DNA of 64,000 nt. Origin: Brachionus manjavacas. Its lineage: Eukaryota; Rotifera; Eurotatoria; Ploima; Brachionidae. The stretch spans positions 372,001 through 436,000 of the forward strand of contig JAHQIY010000022.1 in assembly GCA_019054805.1 (NCBI GenBank). Direction: 5' to 3'. Below, in pieces: positions 58,730-64,000 of this stretch. The stretch's first letter is position 1, and each line of letters starts with the position of its first letter. The notes beneath the pieces are model-generated. The model was not told the origin of the DNA. It did not search any database and worked only from the letters and a program-made list of their open reading frames with translations. Made by a program: the position numbers and the translations under genes.

Positions 58730-60301
58730 TAAGAGATCTTACTGTTGAGTTTTGAATGATTTGTCTTCTTTTAATAGTGGTTTTTGAGAATGAGTCAAGA
58801 CCAGACCAGACAAAAAAAGTCATTTTAACGTTTATTAAAAGTCAAGTTTTTTTACTCTGAAATAAAAATGGCCGCCTTAATTACTAGAAGGAACGGCAAA
58901 AGACTTGTTTTTAACAAATAATTTTTCAAGTCAAGTCAATCAAGAAATTGACTTTATGACTTTTAAACAACTTTGGTCAAATCATGGAAATGTATAATCC
59001 AAAAAAGATCCGACTAAAGATTTAAAAAGATTTTCTAAATTATTTTAATTAGGAAGCCATTTTTGTTTGACAAAATCTTAAAAAAGTCCACTTATATTTT
59101 GTTTCATTGGAATTTTTTACTCTTTGAATAAAACTTGTTGAGAGAATCTATTAAAGAGAATCTCAATAAGCATAGTCACTTTATAGGCTTGTATATAAAA
59201 ATACTCAAACCGGTATAGGTCTGATATTAAAAGTGATTTAGAATCGCATTCCACTCAATTTGGCCGAAACAAAGTTCAACTATAGCCGCCAAACCATATT
59301 TTTCATTTGAGGTGGATAGAATGTCATTTTACCATCAATTTAGGATTTATATTATTCAATTTAATTTAATAAAAATTGTATTAGGAAAAAAAATTGGCTC
59401 AAATAGCAATTTGGTCATTTGATTCTAGGTTTTGTAAAATTCAGTTCAAAAATGTAAGGATGGACTAAAAAATAATAGGCTGTGCCTAGCTAAATGGTTA
59501 TTGGTAATTTTTCACTTTAAATTTAAATTCATTACGTTTTTTTTATAATTAAAAAAACATTAAATTCATTAGATTTTGTTTAAACCGAATTAAACTTTTA
59601 ATTATTCGAAAAATATTTTGCATGGACTTTTCTATGTTTCTACTTAAAAATTTAAATGATAATCAATTCAATAGATGAGAGACAAAAATTAATTTGAAAA
59701 CCCGGTTTTGCTGTTCGTTCTACCAGGTCTAATTGAACTCTGCTTTTATATCTCTTAGAAGATTTCATCAATTCAATTGCATTTGTATCATTCCTAGGGA
59801 TAATAATATAATTTTAACAATACATTTATTCTGAAAATTTTTCTTTCTTAATTACTTAATGGCGAATGGAGTTTGCTGTTTTGACTCGGTATGTGTATTT
59901 AGAAAAAAAACTCAGAAATGAGTAAAACAATAGATTGAAAAATTTGTTTCTTTGTTCAGATTACAGTATTTTTAATCTTAAATTCTCTAATTAATTTTTT
60001 AGAATTCCCTATGAAAAAAGAATCAATAAAATGATTGAATTTTTAGCTTTAGTTTTTATTCTGTGTTGCTTATAGTTAACTAAATAAATGTTAATTTTTA
60101 TTTTAATTGTTTTTGTTATTTATTATAAAAAAAATTAGTTAAAAAATATAATTTCTAAATTGGATTCTTTCTTTTGATAATTTCCTACACTACAAATAAA
60201 ATCGAAATCGGGTTAGAAAGCGCTTTACTTATTACAAAATATTGTTGTATAAAATTTTTAGCAAGTAAAAAGTATTCAGGTTTATGTAAATTCCCTCATG
60301 T
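58730..60301. other. Intergenic with repeat remnants
   Basis: It includes a short (ACT)n near 58722, a TCAAGTC-rich repeat at about 58790-58985 sharing the 58861-58918 block with 16363-16420, and otherwise AT-rich DNA. No gene was found before the 3' end of the exchanger gene. Confidence 0.5.
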
Positions 60302-63300
60302 TTAAAAAGGCAAATGTCCGTAAGCTTGTAAAGATGACAAGACAACATATGTAATCCAGAGACTGAAAAAAAGAAGTGCAGTTAAATATTTTGGCACGGT
60401 AGGACCTCCAAGTTCTCCTTTTCCAAAGACTGTCAAAAATCTTCGAATAAATATTGTTCCAAGACAAATTAAACTTGCTATTGAATACACAGCAACTGAA
60501 AACGTCAAAGAGCCAGCATCGACAGTGAATGGTAAGCCCTTGAAATATTAGACATTTAGATACTTGAGCAATTTAAAAAAAAAAAATTTACTTTTATTTG
60601 CCAATAAATAGTTGCCACAAGCCAAGGTAGACCTAAACCAAGGAAAACATTTACCGAATTACTACCAGTAATATTTCCGATGGCATTGTCCGCTGTTTTC
60701 TCATTTTTTGCTGCAATTTTACTAGCAAAAGTATCTGGTAAACTTGTTCCGAGAGCAACAAAAGTAATAGCTGTCACACTATCTTTTAAACCTACTAGAC
60801 ATCCAAAAATAGATGCTGCGTCTCCAACAATCGCTGTCATCATACCTATTACAGTTAGCGAGCAAACAAAGCACAGCCAACCACCCAAAACATGCGGAGG
60901 TGGCACAAAAGCAAAAAGTACTTTCCATGGGAAAGATAAAAAATGTAATGCATAATCCATTGGCTTTGCGGACTCTATATCACCTCCATTTACGTTCATA
61001 GCTTCAACAAACTGCTGACCCCAACCTTTCTTAACTACACTTATAGCATCCAAATCAGCATTTACCATATTAGCCATTCTGCTTGCAATTGTCTTCAAAT
61101 CTAAAATTAAATTTTTTAATTAAATGATTCTTAACACTCAAGGACCACAAATGAAGTCCAAACGGTTTAAAATTATTAAATTTAGTTTTGAATTTTCTGC
61201 TTAAAATACTACGATAAGGGTTAAAGTGTATGAATTTTATTTGAGTACTTAAAATAAATTATTAGAAAATTTTTCAAAGCTAAAACAGAAGACAGTTCAA
61301 AGTGATAAAAATTAATTGGAATTAATTTTGACAAGGTCCAAGTTAATATAGAAATATGACAAAATAGTTAAATCCGAAAACTTAAATAAAATTATTTTCT
61401 TTTAATTAAAAAAAAATAATTTATTACAGAACACTACTTACCATAGATCATACCATAGATCATATATACCATTTTTTTATTAATGCACATCAGCTCATTA
61501 TTTCATTAACTAGAAAAATTTCAATAATGATTGTTCGAAATTATTAAAGAAAAAATTTGTTACAATTTAGTTTGATTTAAAAAATTTTGTACATTATTGG
61601 GCCTAAACTTAGATTTTAAAATAAAGTTAAAAAATAAAATTTCCAATACTTTCAAACATGGAATCCCTATATCTTGTAAATGGATTTTTTGTATAGTAAG
61701 TTAATTGTCTTTTTAAATTATGAAAATTTCATCTTTTTCTATTAGAAAAAGTAAGTAAAAAATACCAAATAAAATAACTTAATTTTTTAGAAAAAATTAT
61801 TTTGGATAAAAAAAACACTTCTAGTGTTAAACAGAAAAATTTAATTGACATTTTAATCCTAAAAATAGTTTCCTTCTTGAGATAAATATTCTTACCATCA
61901 TCATTTATAATTGTTACAACTGTTTTCCAGACTCTTGCTAATTTTACGCCTCCTTTTGGATCAAATAGCTCGATTGCGAATGATTCGTCTTTTTCGGCAG
62001 TTTTGTCATCAATTATGGTAATTGGTATTGTTTTTGTGATTTCACCATGTTTAAAATCAAGAATACCACTTTTTGGAATGTAATCTTTATCAGCAATAGC
62101 ATTTATGTCACTAGTTCTGAATGCAATAGATACTTGGCCATCAGCTCCATTTTTACGTTCGACAGTTACTTCAAAAGTGCCCATAGATTCTTTGACTACG
62201 TAAACAGGTTGGGAAAATTCAATTTCGCCAGGTTCGTCATCGTCAATAATAGTAACCATACAAATTGTTTTGTGGCCAAGTTTTACATCATTTTGCTCTC
62301 CATAAAGTGATAATTTTACAAAAAAAGTCTCATCTGGTTCCCATTGATTATCGTCAATAATGGTCACATCAAGAGGAAGAAATCTTTGGTTTTTTACCAT
62401 TGTTATGACCTCATCTATTTTGTTATAATCCTCTCCAGCCTCAGCAGTACCATCTATGGTCTCAACTCTGAAAGTAACATCTTGGTCCAATTTACCGTAC
62501 CTTTCTATAATAATACGACACACCTGCTCATTTTCTAGCACTGCATAGGAGGAGGCAGCAAATTCGATGACCGATTTTTTGCCATTTTCTGACAAATCCT
62601 TCAAAAAGGTTCCATGTAATTGTATTCCAAGTTCGTCCTTTGAATGTGAAGCTTCATCGATTTCATTTTTTTTCAAAATTTCCTCTAAATGTTGAGGCAA
62701 TTCGATTTCGTTCCTACGACTACCTGTCAACTGACGCACTCCGTTTATGCGGTAATGCGCATAGCTTTTTTCTTTTGATTTTAAAATTTTTGCCGCCATT
62801 AATTTGGCTTTTTCATCTTCAGTAAGGTCTGTTCGATCACCAATCACTTTAGTATACTGGAGTACTTCTTCGGCACTAACAACTGGTGCTTCGAACAACT
62901 TTTTACGTTGCCATATACCTATTTAATTAGTTATTATAATCTTCGATACAAACTCTTATTAATATTTCTTACTCATTTGGGAAAGCTTTTGATGCTCTTC
63001 ATCGATGTCGGTTTTTTTTGATTTGAGAAAAAAGTTTTTCTCTGTCATGAAAGATTGTGTCACTAGCAATGGAAAAGATAGAAAAGTAATAACTGCTTCC
63101 CATAAAGTAACTTCATTGGGGGTTATTAAAACTAAAACAATATATAACCATATATAGGCGAATACAGACCAAGCAGCGGTTGTTAAAAAAACTTTGAAGT
63201 TTTTTATTCGCCTAATTTCACCTTTTTCAATTGAAACTACACAGATTGCTGAAATGCACAGCAAATTAAACGCAGCTGAGCCAACAATTGTTCCAGGACC

Positions 63301-63662
63301 TAAATCTCCTGCTAAAAAGTTATTTCCGCATATTTCAATAACTGAAAGTAAAATTTCCGGTGATGAACTTCCTAAAGCCATTAAGGTAAGATTTGCGACA
63401 GTGTCATTCCATCTATTTGTATTCAATATTTAATTTTTTTTATTTAAAAATAATAAAAAATTTTACATTTTTACTTCTTTGTCAATTATTTCATCCGGAT
63501 TGTTCGGATTCGGATACTTTATAATTTGAGTTTTACTTGTTATTTTTTCAATAGCACACATGAATATATCAGCTATAATTGCAATGCCCAAAAATAAATA
63601 CAAAAGAGTTGCCAAATAAATGGTAACTCTTACCCATATTGGCCATGTATATTCGCTAATAA
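60302..63662 (-). CDS. Na+/Ca2+ exchanger, NCX/Calx type (5' part outside window)
   Basis: Five exons visible on the minus strand: 63662-63467, 63412-62973, 62918-61896, 61100-60592, 60538-60302 (stop). All junctions are GT-AG and in phase; about 800 codons. The N-terminal signal and first helices lie beyond the window. Alpha-1 repeat: TLMALGSSSPEILLSVIE with DLGPGTIVGSAAFN. The cytosolic loop carries two Calx-beta domains (VIEFAASSYAVLENEQ to VTIIDDD, and IEFSQPVYVVKESMG to TIINDD), ending in the acidic DD clusters that bind Ca2+. Alpha-2 repeat: GLKDSVTAITFVALGTSLPD and IGNITGSNSVNVFLG. The tail ends ELGGPTVPKYLT...SLQAYGHLPF, as in SLC8. It swaps 3 Na+ for 1 Ca2+ at the plasma membrane. 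The region after TM5 lacks an obvious basic-aromatic XIP segment. Orthology within SLC8 versus Calx is not resolved. Confidence 0.94.
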
Positions 63663-64000
63663 CTAGAAAAGAAATTAAATCATTTTTTATATAAAATTAT
63701 CAGGTCTTTTTGGTTTAATTTTTTAATTTTATTAAATAATTAAAAGATTGTTTGAAACTTGTTAAATATTAGACAATTTAACTTTATTTTAAATTATAGT
63801 TATAAAATAGCCGTTTAAAGATAGCTTTATTTACATTATTAATTAGTCTTTTTTAATTTAAATTACGGATTTTGAGTGTTTTAAACTTATTTATATTTAA
63901 GGATTTTTATTTAATTTTTCTTATTTCGCATGAGACTTAATACAAAAAAATAAATTAAATTTTTTTTCTAAATTTAACTGTGGAATTTTAACTCTTATTA
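63663..64000 (-). other. Intron of the Na+/Ca2+ exchanger gene (partial)
   Basis: The acceptor TTCTTTTCTAG ends at 63663 and precedes a phase-1 exon, so the remaining 338 bp are intronic. AT-rich, no feature. Confidence 0.6.

Noticed and set aside
1-64000. CRISPR arrays, prophage or operon structures
   Set aside because: No regularly spaced direct repeats, and all substantial genes are eukaryotic and spliced. The search for prokaryotic features gave nothing.

Overview
The window reads as nuclear DNA of a small invertebrate animal. It is very AT-rich, uses standard stop codons, has spliced genes with mostly tiny introns (about 47-80 nt, plus a few inflated by repeats), and carries clear metazoan genes: coilin, cystinosin, a RING/NHL TRIM-type ligase, ECT2, a CTCF-like zinc-finger protein and an NCX Na+/Ca2+ exchanger. 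Gene content, base composition and the many 5'-truncated LINEs suggest a monogonont (Brachionus-like) rotifer. That assignment is inference, not proof.

Layout, left to right. 1-1257 (-): 5' part of a coilin gene. 1540-4560: retroelement tail and TE debris. 4593-5972 (-): complete six-exon cystinosin. 6427-6804 (-): SWIM zinc-finger ORF. 6988-13188: a near-identical 0.92-kb inverted repeat whose two arms each carry the same two-exon small secreted-protein gene, around a 4.3-kb spacer. 13240-16290: LINE fragments and a degenerate mariner/Tc1 element with TIRs. 16745-23056 (+): four-exon RING-NHL gene. 23211-25729: broken pogo/Tigger-type transposon with ~200-bp TIRs. 25730-29700: AT-rich, TE relics. 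29718-30797 (-): one-exon rhodopsin-like GPCR. 33096-42122 (-): seven-exon ECT2 RhoGEF. 43307-44788 (-): CTCF-like gene. 45560-48540: mariner relic, LINE pieces and a tRNA-derived SINE. 48952-57330 (+): eight-exon PqaA/AprA-type alpha/beta hydrolase, whose 5.5-kb last intron holds a LINE and a retro-pseudogene. 58171-58470: hAT-type MITE. 60302-63662 (-): 3' part of an NCX exchanger.

The genes do not form an operon or pathway. ECT2 and the CTCF-like gene are adjacent and co-oriented (1.2 kb apart). Exon boundaries were derived by hand from GT-AG (or GC-AG) sites, reading-phase continuity and remembered family alignments. Every junction listed keeps the reading frame, but none is backed by transcripts. 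The best candidates for follow-up are the shortened CTCF-like protein, the ECT2 cassette exon, the mirrored secreted-peptide genes, and the LINE family with a conserved 3' hairpin.
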